From positions 1-9,066 of the forward strand of contig CAYSVN010000047.1 in NCBI GenBank assembly GCA_964434585.1: a DNA stretch of 9,066 nt, in the 5' to 3' direction. Positions 1 through 5,317 of the stretch are shown here, one piece after another. How positions within the stretch are numbered: the stretch's first letter is position 1; each line of letters opens with the position of its first letter. Under the pieces are notes generated by a model, which saw nothing but the letters and a program-made list of their open reading frames with translations, had not been told where the DNA came from and did not search any database. Origin of the DNA: CAYSVN01 sp964434585 (GTDB lineage: Bacteria > Patescibacteriota > Gracilibacteria > Peribacterales > Peribacteraceae). The position numbers and the translations under genes are program-made.

Positions 1-15
1 CTGAGCTACACACCC
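1..15 (-). tRNA. 5' end of a second tRNA gene, cut by the window edge
   Basis: Read on the minus strand from base 15, the sequence GGGTGTG TA GCTC AG has the layout of a tRNA 5' end: seven acceptor bases, two linker bases, a GCTC D-stem strand and the start of a D loop. It lies 3 bases downstream of the discriminator base of the preceding tRNA, so the two would be cotranscribed. Only 15 bases are visible, so the anticodon and amino acid cannot be told. No CCA is encoded between the two genes. Confidence 0.55.
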
Positions 16-18
16 GAG

Positions 19-92
19 TCGGGATAACAGGATTCGAACCGTGCAACCTCTGGCTTTTTACACCAGCGCTCTACCAATTGAGCTATACCCCG
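19..92 (-). tRNA. tRNA gene with atypical anticodon loop and T stem (identity uncertain)
   Basis: On the minus strand CGGGGTA (92-86) pairs along seven positions, one of them G-U, with TATCCCG (26-20), followed by discriminator A at 19. The D arm is GCTC/GAGC with loop AATTGGTA. The anticodon stem CTGGT/GCCAG has one G-U pair, and the T loop TTCGAAT is canonical. Two things are odd. The seven-base anticodon loop reads GTAAAAA, giving formal anticodon AAA with G at position 32. The 5' T-stem strand GCACGG has one base too many to pair with CCTGT unless a C is bulged. C1-G72 with A73 would fit bacterial tRNA-Pro or archaeal-type tRNA-Tyr, but neither fits the anticodon cleanly. It may be a pseudo-tRNA, a divergent tRNA or a place with sequence errors. 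No 3' CCA is encoded. Confidence 0.75.
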
Positions 93-115
93 TAAATCTC
101 TAACTCTTTAAAAAG

Positions 116-136
116 AATTAGTAAATGATACTAATT
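116..136. repeat. 8-bp inverted repeat over the tRNA promoter -10
   Basis: AATTAGTA (116-123), a 5-base spacer and TACTAATT (129-136) form a perfect inverted repeat. Its right arm overlaps the -10 box (133-128) and its left arm covers the expected start point near 121. It could be a binding site or only a chance repeat in A+T-rich DNA. It is not placed as a terminator for any gene. Confidence 0.4.
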
Positions 137-156
137 TATATTCTTTAAGATGTCAA
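128..156 (-). promoter_or_regulatory. Sigma-70-type promoter for the tRNA genes
   Basis: On the minus strand a perfect -35 hexamer TTGACA (156-151) is followed by a 17-base spacer and a -10-like TAGTAT (133-128, four of six consensus bases). The predicted start is near 121, giving a leader of about 29 bases before the tRNA 5' end at 92. This is the best promoter match in the window and fits strong constitutive tRNA expression. It overlaps the proposed promoter of the divergent 58-aa gene. Confidence 0.7.
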
Positions 157-163
157 AACGTAT

Positions 164-169
164 TATACT
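164..169 (+). promoter_or_regulatory. Possible -10 box TATACT for the 58-aa gene
   Basis: TATACT ends 9 bases before the ATG at 179, which would put the transcript start at or within a few bases of the start codon. There is no good -35 at the right distance (TTCTTT at 141-146 is poor) and no purine-rich ribosome binding site. It supports the start choice weakly. Confidence 0.35.
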
Positions 170-178
170 AAATGTATT

Positions 179-355
179 ATGACTGTTTTTGAACCAACAG
201 AAGAATGGGTAAGGAGAAACTCTGATTACCCAAAAATTGAAACCCCAATCCAAGATATTCAACTAGACAATCTTGAGCGCTCTCGTGCATTATTTGTAAA
301 ATATTGGGAACAGCTTCGTATTCGTTCGTTAATGGTTAAAGAAAAAGAAATGTAA
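179..355 (+). CDS. Small hypothetical protein, 58 aa
   Basis: An open frame of 58 codons starts at ATG 179 and ends with TAA at 353-355. The product begins MTVFEPTEEWVRRN and ends LMVKEKEM. It is charged and soluble-looking, with no signal peptide or membrane segment, and the second half (about residues 28-58, rich in L, R, E and K) is probably one long amphipathic helix. I do not recognise the family. Its codon use looks like that of its neighbours. It fills most of the space between the tRNA promoter and the next promoter, and a -10-like box sits just upstream. The ATG at 172 is not usable because that frame stops after six codons. I infer it is a real small gene, but the evidence is only compositional and positional. 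Confidence 0.55.
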   Translation: MTVFEPTEEWVRRNSDYPKIETPIQDIQLDNLERSRALFVKYWEQLRIRSLMVKEKEM

Positions 356-375
356 TCTATACTACTAACCTCTAC

Positions 376-404
376 TTGCTATCTTAGTAAAAAATTAGTA
401 CAAT
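376..404 (+). promoter_or_regulatory. Promoter of the two-gene membrane operon, leaderless type
   Basis: -35 TTGCTA (376-381, four of six), a spacer of exactly 17 bases, and -10 TACAAT (399-404, five of six). Only 6 bases separate the -10 from ATG 411, so the predicted mRNA starts at about the A of the start codon. There is no Shine-Dalgarno in the intervening CAATAACACT stretch. Confidence 0.6.
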
Positions 405-410
405 AACACT

Positions 411-578
411 ATGAAACAAGCTCTAAAAAACCCGTGGGCCATTGTAACCTTTTGCCTAGCCGTACTAGTTGTTGGTTATGGTGCTGTTATGGCTAATAGC
501 GAAGAAGGTCTATTTGCAGCACAGATCTGTGAAATCGACTGGGAAGCAGAAGCTGCTTACAATGCTCAAAATCAGTAA
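411..578 (+). CDS. Small single-pass membrane protein, 55 aa
   Basis: The protein starts MKQALKNPWA and has one strongly hydrophobic segment at about residues 9-29, followed by a short acidic tail (about 30-55) with one cysteine at 40. Basic residues lie before the helix, so the tail is predicted outside the cell (N-in, C-out). The helix could be an uncleaved signal anchor. I do not recognise the family. It has its own well-placed promoter and is followed after 2 bases (junction TAAATATG) by a four-helix membrane protein, so the two are probably cotranscribed, translated together and possibly partners. The start at 411 is favoured over internal ATGs because the promoter sits directly against it and the whole helix is retained. 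Confidence 0.65.
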   Translation: MKQALKNPWAIVTFCLAVLVVGYGAVMANSEEGLFAAQICEIDWEAEAAYNAQNQ

Positions 579-580
579 AT

Positions 581-1006
581 ATGAAATTCCTGCAATTGAA
601 CACATTTTGGAAACCAGCCGTTATTGCCACTGCTATTGCGGCAATACTTTTTTTATGGCTACTGGGTACATTTAATGGTGTTATTTGGAGTCCGCCACGT
701 CCAGCACCAGACATGCTAGAATGGCTATTTACCATTGCACTGATTATACTTATTGGCCTGAATGTTGGCCTTATGAGCTACCAACGTAAACACGGTAGCT
801 GCCCCATTGGTGCTAAGCGCGCTAGCCGTATTGGTGGCACTATTGGAGCTTTAGCTTTAGTGTGTCCAGCTTGTATTGCGGTACCCCTTTCTATTGCTGG
901 TCTTGGAACTGCTCTTAGTTTGTTTGCAACATTTTTACCAATGCTGCAGGTTGTCTCGATAGTGCTCATGGTTATGAGTGCCGTTATCCTTGCAAAAAAA
1001 TCGTAA
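581..1006 (+). CDS. Four-helix membrane protein with Cys-Pro-Ala-Cys motif, 141 aa
   Basis: Hydrophobicity by eye gives four membrane segments: about 13-33, 47-67, 84-112 (long, with the CPAC motif) and 117-138. The loop between the second and third segments is basic, with a Cys-Pro pair at 74-75. The third segment has C95-P-A-C98 followed by a glycine-rich helix (PLSIAGLGTA). A CPxC pair inside a membrane helix is typical of proteins that handle metal ions or exchange thiols and disulfides, but I cannot name the family, so the function stays an inference. The start ATG follows the upstream stop by 2 bases with no Shine-Dalgarno, pointing to translational coupling with the 55-aa protein. Its length and the basic C-terminal end (AKKS) look complete. 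Confidence 0.75.
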   Translation: MKFLQLNTFWKPAVIATAIAAILFLWLLGTFNGVIWSPPRPAPDMLEWLFTIALIILIGLNVGLMSYQRKHGSCPIGAKRASRIGGTIGALALVCPACIAVPLSIAGLGTALSLFATFLPMLQVVSIVLMVMSAVILAKKS

Positions 1007-1008
1007 AT

Positions 1009-1036
1009 TTGCGAAAAATAAAGGAGAGAGTATAGT
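1009..1036 (+). promoter_or_regulatory. Promoter of the 135-aa gene, leaderless type
   Basis: -35 TTGCGA (1009-1014, four of six), a 16-base spacer, -10 TATAGT (1031-1036, five of six), then 7 bases to ATG 1044. An AGGAG string at 1022-1026 resembles a Shine-Dalgarno but lies 17 bases before the ATG, too far for normal use, and it falls inside the promoter spacer. Read-through from the upstream membrane operon is also possible. Confidence 0.5.
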
Positions 1037-1043
1037 AATAGAA

Positions 1044-1451
1044 ATGCCATCTCGATTTGAAAACTTATCTAGCTTTCAACTTTCAGACCCTGAAAGTAAT
1101 AGAGCTGTTTTTTTAATGGATGCCATCGAACAAAAAGAGGAAATGCTTAAAGCCGGCAGACAGCCTCTTTCTGAAGAACTTGCTGACTCCTGCATGGAAG
1201 TAAAAGGAAGGATATGGTTACTGCTGCTTGATGAAAGTAAGCTTAACCATCCTGTTGACCAATCTCTGACCATTTTTCCAAAGAGTCGTGTTAGCGGAGT
1301 TGAGGGCGGTAAGATTGTGACTATCGAAGAACTGTATCATGGATGGATTCTGCAATTGGCTCCCAATGAAGGAGTTGCTGATGAACCGACAATACTGCCT
1401 AGTTTAGACACAGGTGGAACGATGCCTACGAATCAAAATACTGCTTTGTAA
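1044..1451 (+). CDS. Hypothetical soluble protein, 135 aa
   Basis: The frame is open upstream to an ATG at 978 inside the preceding gene, but ATG 1044 is chosen. It lies outside that gene, directly after a promoter-like pair, and the residues before it (NKGESIVIE) look like read-through. The product begins MPSRFENLSSF. Residues about 20-60 look helical and charged, a central part (about 75-105) has mixed beta character, and the end is Pro/Gly/Thr-rich and probably disordered. There is no signal peptide, membrane segment or recognised motif. I do not recognise the family. It ends 1 base from the stop codon of the convergent flavoprotein gene. Confidence 0.6.
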   Translation: MPSRFENLSSFQLSDPESNRAVFLMDAIEQKEEMLKAGRQPLSEELADSCMEVKGRIWLLLLDESKLNHPVDQSLTIFPKSRVSGVEGGKIVTIEELYHGWILQLAPNEGVADEPTILPSLDTGGTMPTNQNTAL

Positions 1452-1452
1452 C

Positions 1453-2142
1453 CTATTTCCAAACCTTAGAAATAATATTAATAAAGGTCCATTCTTGGAA
1501 TTTTTCCCACTTACGCCATAACTTTAAACGTATTGGTAGTTGGCCAGTTTCTTTATGAATTTTAACGTCGCTATAAAACTTCTTAACTTTTGGTTCTATT
1601 AGTGCTGGTAACGTTTCATCTTTATCAAGCACTAAACCAAAGCCACCACCGCGCACAGTACAACGGCCTTTGTACATACTACCAGCATGTACTGCACCAA
1701 AATATTGCATACCAAAATGGAAACAGGCTAAACATTTTTTATAAACAAGGTGCCAGGCAGGGTGCGGTGCACCTCCTGTTGCTATTAAATAAAAGGGCAT
1801 GTTATTTAATTGTCCATGACGACGCTGCTGCTTATCTAAACCAAAGAGTCCCATTATATCCATAAAGTTACTCATATTCGCTGGGACACCAAAATTCCAT
1901 ACTGGCGTGGCGACTATAAAACCATCTGCCTTTTTCATCGTGGCTTCTAGTTGTTTCATTGCTGAGGTGTACTGAAAATCTTGCTCATACATTCCTAAAT
2001 TAAAATGTTCAAAATTATAATCAGAAATTCTAAATACTTCAGTTTCTGCACCAAGATCTTGTAATTGCTTTGCCCACATTTGCGAAAGATAGTAGGAATT
2101 ACTAGGATTATTATTACCGGCTACAAAAATTGGAATATACAT
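1453..2142 (-). CDS. Flavodoxin-fold NAD(P)H-dependent FMN oxidoreductase, 229 aa
   Basis: From ATG 2142 the protein starts with a beta strand and phosphate-binding loop (MYIPIFVAGNNNPSNSYYL, residues 1-19), as in NADPH-dependent FMN reductases, azoreductases and flavodoxin_2 proteins. Residues 73-95 (ADGFIVATPVWNFGVP, then N-M-S-N-F-M-D) match the second FMN-binding loop, usually [AT]P-x-[YW]-N-F/G-x-x-P with a following helix ending in D. The third loop is at about 118-127 (LIATGGAPHP). The likely activity is two-electron reduction of quinones, azo or nitro compounds with NAD(P)H in the cytoplasm; the substrate cannot be told. The C-terminal 50 residues are basic and aromatic and extend beyond the core fold. 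The frame runs upstream to ATG 2217, but the extra 25 residues precede the first fold strand, so 2142 is preferred. The stop is TAG, unlike most genes here. Confidence 0.8.
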   Translation of the reverse strand: MYIPIFVAGNNNPSNSYYLSQMWAKQLQDLGAETEVFRISDYNFEHFNLGMYEQDFQYTSAMKQLEATMKKADGFIVATPVWNFGVPANMSNFMDIMGLFGLDKQQRRHGQLNNMPFYLIATGGAPHPAWHLVYKKCLACFHFGMQYFGAVHAGSMYKGRCTVRGGGFGLVLDKDETLPALIEPKVKKFYSDVKIHKETGQLPIRLKLWRKWEKFQEWTFINIISKVWK

Positions 2143-2169
2143 AAATATACGCAGGGGGAAAATATACTT

Positions 2170-2175
2170 ACTATA
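2170..2175 (-). promoter_or_regulatory. Possible -10 box TATAGT for the flavoprotein gene
   Basis: On the minus strand TATAGT (2175-2170, five of six) lies in the 92-base divergent space between this gene and lysS. It would give a leader of about 20 bases before ATG 2142, with no purine-rich ribosome binding site. No convincing -35 lies 16-18 bases upstream. The assignment is weak. Confidence 0.3.
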
Positions 2176-2219
2176 GCAGAATTGATGCAGACTCTCTACC
2201 AACTTAATGTTGCACATGC

Positions 2220-2225
2220 TACTAT
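2220..2225 (+). promoter_or_regulatory. Possible -10 box TACTAT for lysS
   Basis: TACTAT ends 9 bases before ATG 2235, the same geometry as the other leaderless candidates here, but no -35 match lies 16-18 bases upstream. An alternative is -35-like TTGATG (2182-2187) with a poor -10 17 bases on. There is no Shine-Dalgarno before the ATG. This choice is weak. Confidence 0.3.
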
Positions 2226-2234
2226 TTGTTTACT

Positions 2235-4334
2235 ATGGATGAATTTAGACTAAAAAAAGTGGAGCAACTTCGCAGTGAGGGTAATAACCCTTACGCTGGT
2301 AAATACGACCGAACGCATACCTGCGAGCAGGGCTATCAAAGTGGTGATAATACAAATGTTACAACTGCTGGCCGTGTAATGCTGATGCGTAGCATGGGTA
2401 AATTAACGTTTATTACCTTGCAGGACCATACCGGTAAGTTGCAAATTGCTTTAAAAGCAGAGGATTTAGGTGATGACTACCAGCGCGCATTAGACTTGAT
2501 TGATCGTGGAGATTTTATTGGGGTAACTGGTACCATGTTCACTACAAAAAAAGGGGAACCAACAGTGCAAGTAACGAGTTGGACGATGCTTAGCAAAGCA
2601 TTGCGACAGCCGCCAGAAAAATGGGCAGGAGTCGTTGACCAAGAAACCACTTGGAGACAGAGGTATTTAGATACTATGAGTAATCGCGAGACGTTTGACC
2701 GATTTATGTTTAGGAGTGCCTTTATAAAAAGACTACGAGAATTTTATTGGGAGCATGGGTTTGTTGAGGTTGATACCCCCGTACTTGTTAACGCTGCCTC
2801 TGGTACATTAGNNNNNNNNNNCGATATTGATGTGTACCTACGTATTGCAACTGAAACATATTTAAAAGAATGTATTATTGGTGGGTTTGATCGCGTGTTT
2901 GAGATTGGCCGTATTTTCCGTAATGAAGGCGTGGACCCAAGCCACTTGCAAGACTTTACCATGGTGGAACACTACGCTACGTATTGGGACTTTGAAGACA
3001 ATATGAACTTCACCGAAAAGATGCTTAGTACCATTATTCAAGATTTACTTGGTACTACTAAAGTAGATATCCCCGACCGTGATGGCAACATGGTAGAGGT
3101 TGACTTTGCAGCTGGCTGGAAACGCGTTACGTTAACAGAACTTATTGAGGAAGCTTGTGGTATTACTATTGATGACCACCAAACAGCTGACTCCTTACGT
3201 GGTGCTATTAAAGATAAAGGCATTAAGTTAGAAGTAGATATTGCTAAGTTAGGACGTGGAAACTTAATTGATCAGCTTTACAAAAAAGTTGCGCGGCCAA
3301 AACTTATTAATCCTGTTTTTGTTACACAGCAGCCAGTAGATGTTTCTCCGCTTGCTAGAAGAAACGATGAAAACCCTAACGTTACCGATAGATTCCAATT
3401 AGTGGTTGGAACGTGGGAAGTTAATAACGCCTACAGTGAACTAATTGACCCCGTAGACCAAGCCGAACGCTTTGAGCAACAAGCACAAGAAAATGCTGCT
3501 GGAGATGCTGATGCGCATGAGAAAGATGATGAGTACGTAAAAGCACTTGAATATGGGTGTCCACCTAATAGCGGACTGGGGATGGGGATCGATCGCATTG
3601 TGGCATTGCTAACCCAACAAAGTAATCTGCGTGACGTTGTACTATTTCCATTAATGAAGCCTGAACATACACCAGAAGAACATATAACTGAAACGCACAC
3701 AGATCCTATTAACACTTCTTCCACCCCTGTGGCTGACGATACACCCTTACTACTACAGCATGCTGAGTACGGACACTTACTGCCAGCAGCCCATGGTTTA
3801 CTAGAAACCCATGTAACTGTTACCAAAGCACACTTACTTGCTACTGGGGCTGCTATGGCTGCTTTAGCAGAGCACTTTAATGGACATGTAGATACTTGGC
3901 GCGTTGCTGGTATGCTGCACGATTTAGACTGGGACAGCCTCGATAAAGACTTTGAAAAACACTGTGGAGAGGAGCTGGAAACTATGCTGGCGAGTGTTGA
4001 AGCGCCCAATGAACTACTGGGTGATATTCGTGCACACCATGCACACCGCTATGGTGCCGACTACCCTCTTGATACTCAATTACGTAAAGCGTTGTATTGT
4101 GTAGACGAGCTAACCGGTTTTATTATTGCTGTTGCCTTGGTGCGCCCAAGTAAAGAATTAGAAGATGTTAAAGTTAAAAGCATTACCAAAAAACTAAAAG
4201 ATAAAGGCTTTGCTGCACAGGTAGACCGTAGCCAAATTAATGCGTGCGAAGAACTGCTTGGTATGGAACGCAACGAACTTGTTGAAATTACACTAGAAGC
4301 TATGAAAGAAGTTGCAGATGAATTAGGACTTTAA
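2235..4334 (+). CDS. lysS: Lysyl-tRNA synthetase (class II) fused to a C-terminal HD-domain hydrolase
   Basis: Residues 1-477 are a complete class II LysRS, which charges tRNA-Lys with lysine using ATP: OB-fold anticodon-binding region (about 44-120), motif 1 (about 165-185), motif 2 RVFEIGRIFRNEG (220-232) and motif 3 GLGMGIDR (447-454). LysRS normally ends near here, at the LFPLMKPE region (about 470-477). Instead the frame continues through a Thr/Pro-rich acidic linker into about 200 residues of HD metal-dependent phosphohydrolase. Likely metal ligands are H533, the H562-D563 pair (MLHDLDWD), H601/H602 (IRAHHAHRYG) and D624 (CVDELTG), so the site looks intact. The tail (about 632-665) has the VRPSKELEDVKVKS pattern common in stand-alone HD proteins. 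A 10-N gap interrupts residues 193-196, but the frame holds on both sides. TTG 2226 is an alternative start three codons earlier; ATG is preferred. The stop lies 9 bases from that of the convergent 101-aa gene. Confidence 0.93.
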   Translation: MDEFRLKKVEQLRSEGNNPYAGKYDRTHTCEQGYQSGDNTNVTTAGRVMLMRSMGKLTFITLQDHTGKLQIALKAEDLGDDYQRALDLIDRGDFIGVTGTMFTTKKGEPTVQVTSWTMLSKALRQPPEKWAGVVDQETTWRQRYLDTMSNRETFDRFMFRSAFIKRLREFYWEHGFVEVDTPVLVNAASGTLXXXXDIDVYLRIATETYLKECIIGGFDRVFEIGRIFRNEGVDPSHLQDFTMVEHYATYWDFEDNMNFTEKMLSTIIQDLLGTTKVDIPDRDGNMVEVDFAAGWKRVTLTELIEEACGITIDDHQTADSLRGAIKDKGIKLEVDIAKLGRGNLIDQLYKKVARPKLINPVFVTQQPVDVSPLARRNDENPNVTDRFQLVVGTWEVNNAYSELIDPVDQAERFEQQAQENAAGDADAHEKDDEYVKALEYGCPPNSGLGMGIDRIVALLTQQSNLRDVVLFPLMKPEHTPEEHITETHTDPINTSSTPVADDTPLLLQHAEYGHLLPAAHGLLETHVTVTKAHLLATGAAMAALAEHFNGHVDTWRVAGMLHDLDWDSLDKDFEKHCGEELETMLASVEAPNELLGDIRAHHAHRYGADYPLDTQLRKALYCVDELTGFIIAVALVRPSKELEDVKVKSITKKLKDKGFAAQVDRSQINACEELLGMERNELVEITLEAMKEVADELGL
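2812..2821. other. Assembly gap of 10 N inside lysS
   Basis: Ten N characters replace part of the catalytic domain. LysRS proteins normally have about 11 residues here (the ARPF-x-THHNAL segment before D-[LMI]-D-x-YLRIA). The gap with its two flanking bases covers only four codons, so the true missing sequence is probably about 31 bases and the gap length is nominal. The reading frame agrees because the difference is a multiple of three. Confidence 0.9.
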
Positions 4335-4343
4335 GCCTTATTA

Positions 4344-4649
4344 TTATACTCCTTTAGCGTCAGAACCTTCAATAGGCTCTATTTGATAATCATGAATAGA
4401 AAATCGAAAATCAGGACTAACAAGATCCGAAAGAAATTTTCTAGATTTAGCAATAATGCTATTTAAAGATTGCCTATCTGTTTCATTCAGCTGCTCTTTT
4501 TCAATAGCATCTAGTCGTTCTTGTAATTCTTTTTTTAAAACTACTACACCTCCCGTTGGCACAGTTCCTCCATTTTCTACTAATGTAGCAGGTAATGCAT
4601 TTACCAGTTTTTCTGCTTCCTCAAAAGTTTGTTGTATTGATTCACTCAT
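4344..4649 (-). CDS. Hypothetical helical protein, 101 aa
   Basis: The product starts MSESIQQTFEEAEKL and is acidic and mostly helical. Residues about 38-73 (KKELQERLDAIEKEQ and following) look like a short coiled coil or helical hairpin, with a Gly/Thr/Val-rich turn (about 26-37) before it and a non-helical tail (about 79-101). There is no signal peptide, membrane segment or catalytic motif, and I do not recognise the family. It ends in tandem stops (TAATAA on its strand) 9 bases from the lysS stop, so the two messages must converge. A TATATT hexamer 8 bases upstream of its ATG is the likely -10. The opposite strand also carries an open frame, but this one has the more protein-like composition. 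Confidence 0.6.
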   Translation of the reverse strand: MSESIQQTFEEAEKLVNALPATLVENGGTVPTGGVVVLKKELQERLDAIEKEQLNETDRQSLNSIIAKSRKFLSDLVSPDFRFSIHDYQIEPIEGSDAKGV

Positions 4650-4657
4650 ATAAAATA

Positions 4658-4663
4658 AATATA
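4658..4663 (-). promoter_or_regulatory. Possible -10 box TATATT for the 101-aa gene
   Basis: On the minus strand TATATT (4663-4658) lies 8 bases before ATG 4649, again allowing only a leaderless or nearly leaderless message. No clear -35 is present at 16-18 bases. A small inverted repeat AAGAT-AGC-ATCTT (4669-4681) sits in the spacer. The surrounding DNA is very A+T-rich, so chance is a real alternative. Confidence 0.35.
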
Positions 4664-4767
4664 GAATTAAGATAGCATCTTACCTTTTTTCTTATTTTTT
4701 TACAACTCATTCATCCATTGTTAGCAAGAAAGGGAATTTAAAAAAAATTAATATCTTAGCATGAATA

Positions 4768-4773
4768 TATAAT
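4768..4773 (+). promoter_or_regulatory. Possible -10 box TATAAT upstream of the rhodanese gene
   Basis: A perfect TATAAT lies 33 bases before GTG 4807 in the 157-base divergent spacer. There is no -35 match at the right distance. In such A+T-rich DNA the hexamer could be chance. The rest of the spacer (4650-4806) shows T-runs and no gene. Confidence 0.3.
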
Positions 4774-4806
4774 AAATATTTGATGGATACATTTTAGTAG
4801 AGTATC

Positions 4807-5256
4807 GTGTTGTTTGTGGAAGAAAAAATACTTCAGAAAGTTCTTAACCGTTATAATAAGCATACCGTTGAATACTTGGCATTAAACGATTTTAAAAATT
4901 TAACAAACTACGTGCTATTTGATGCTCGGGAAGATGAAGAATTTGAAATAAGTCACTTGCCTAAGGCGATTCATATTGGCTATAACTATTTTAAGTTAGC
5001 CACAGCGCAACAACACCTTAAAAGCAAACAGCAACTAATTGTTATTTATTGCTCTATTAGCGTGCGCTCCGAACGTATTGGGGAGCAATTAAAAGAGGCA
5101 GGATACAGCAATGTCTATAATTTACATGGTGGTATTTTTGCTTGGAAAAATAAAGGCAATATTATTGTAGACGAAACAGGATCGCCAACAGAACGTGTCC
5201 ATACATATAATAAAAAATGGAGTAAATATTTAACAAATGGCGTCGCAGTTTATTGA
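4807..5256 (+). CDS. Single-domain rhodanese-like sulfurtransferase, 149 aa
   Basis: Residues about 35-45 (YVLFDAREDEE) and FEISHLPKAIHIGY form the usual rhodanese start (D-x-R-x-x-x-E-[FY]-x-x-x-H-[IL]-x-x-A). C82-S-I-S-V-R87-S is the active-site loop, with the catalytic cysteine and a six-residue CX4R loop typical of sulfurtransferases rather than Cdc25-type phosphatases. YNLHGGIFAWKNKG closes the domain. Such proteins carry a persulfide sulfur between donors and acceptors in the cytoplasm. The tail (about 123-149, T-x-x-VHTYNKKW to LTNGVAVY) resembles a tail I remember from Bacteroidetes-type rhodaneses, so gene transfer is possible. An in-frame TAG at 4798-4800 leaves GTG 4807, TTG 4810 or GTG 4816 as starts; GTG 4807 is the longest. 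The gene ends in TGA at the family's normal end. Confidence 0.85.
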   Translation: MLFVEEKILQKVLNRYNKHTVEYLALNDFKNLTNYVLFDAREDEEFEISHLPKAIHIGYNYFKLATAQQHLKSKQQLIVIYCSISVRSERIGEQLKEAGYSNVYNLHGGIFAWKNKGNIIVDETGSPTERVHTYNKKWSKYLTNGVAVY

Positions 5257-5279
5257 ATAATTATTTACGATGGAATGAA

Positions 5280-5308
5280 GTGACTTTTTATCAATAATTC
5301 TCTATTAT
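5280..5308 (+). promoter_or_regulatory. Promoter of the CAP-protein/UDG operon, leaderless type
   Basis: -35 GTGACT (5280-5285, four of six), a spacer of exactly 17 bases, and -10 TATTAT (5303-5308, five of six), then 9 bases to ATG 5318. TATACA at 5306-5311 is an overlapping alternative -10. No Shine-Dalgarno lies between the -10 and the start codon. Confidence 0.5.
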
Positions 5309-5317
5309 ACATAAACT

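Noticed and set aside
469..675. A 68-codon plus-strand frame overlapping the 55-aa and 141-aa genes
   Set aside because: It overlaps two genes that have better composition, a promoter and a coupled junction. Its product is Cys/His-rich noise.
1022..1028. AGGAGAG as the ribosome binding site of the 135-aa gene
   Set aside because: It lies 15 or more bases before the only good start (ATG 1044), and no ATG, GTG or TTG in that frame is closer. The promoter-like pair explains the start better.
3431..4009. A 192-codon open frame on the minus strand inside lysS
   Set aside because: It is antisense to the HD part and the end of LysRS, and its product is a Ser/Cys/Ala-rich string with no fold. The plus strand carries recognisable domains.
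4456..4653. A 65-codon plus-strand frame opposite the 101-aa gene
   Set aside because: It is Ser/Cys/Phe-rich and lacks a promoter or start context. The minus-strand frame is longer and looks like a soluble helical protein.
4669..4700. AAGAT-AGC-ATCTT followed by T-runs as a terminator
   Set aside because: The stem is only 5 base pairs and A-T rich, and no plus-strand gene ends just before it.
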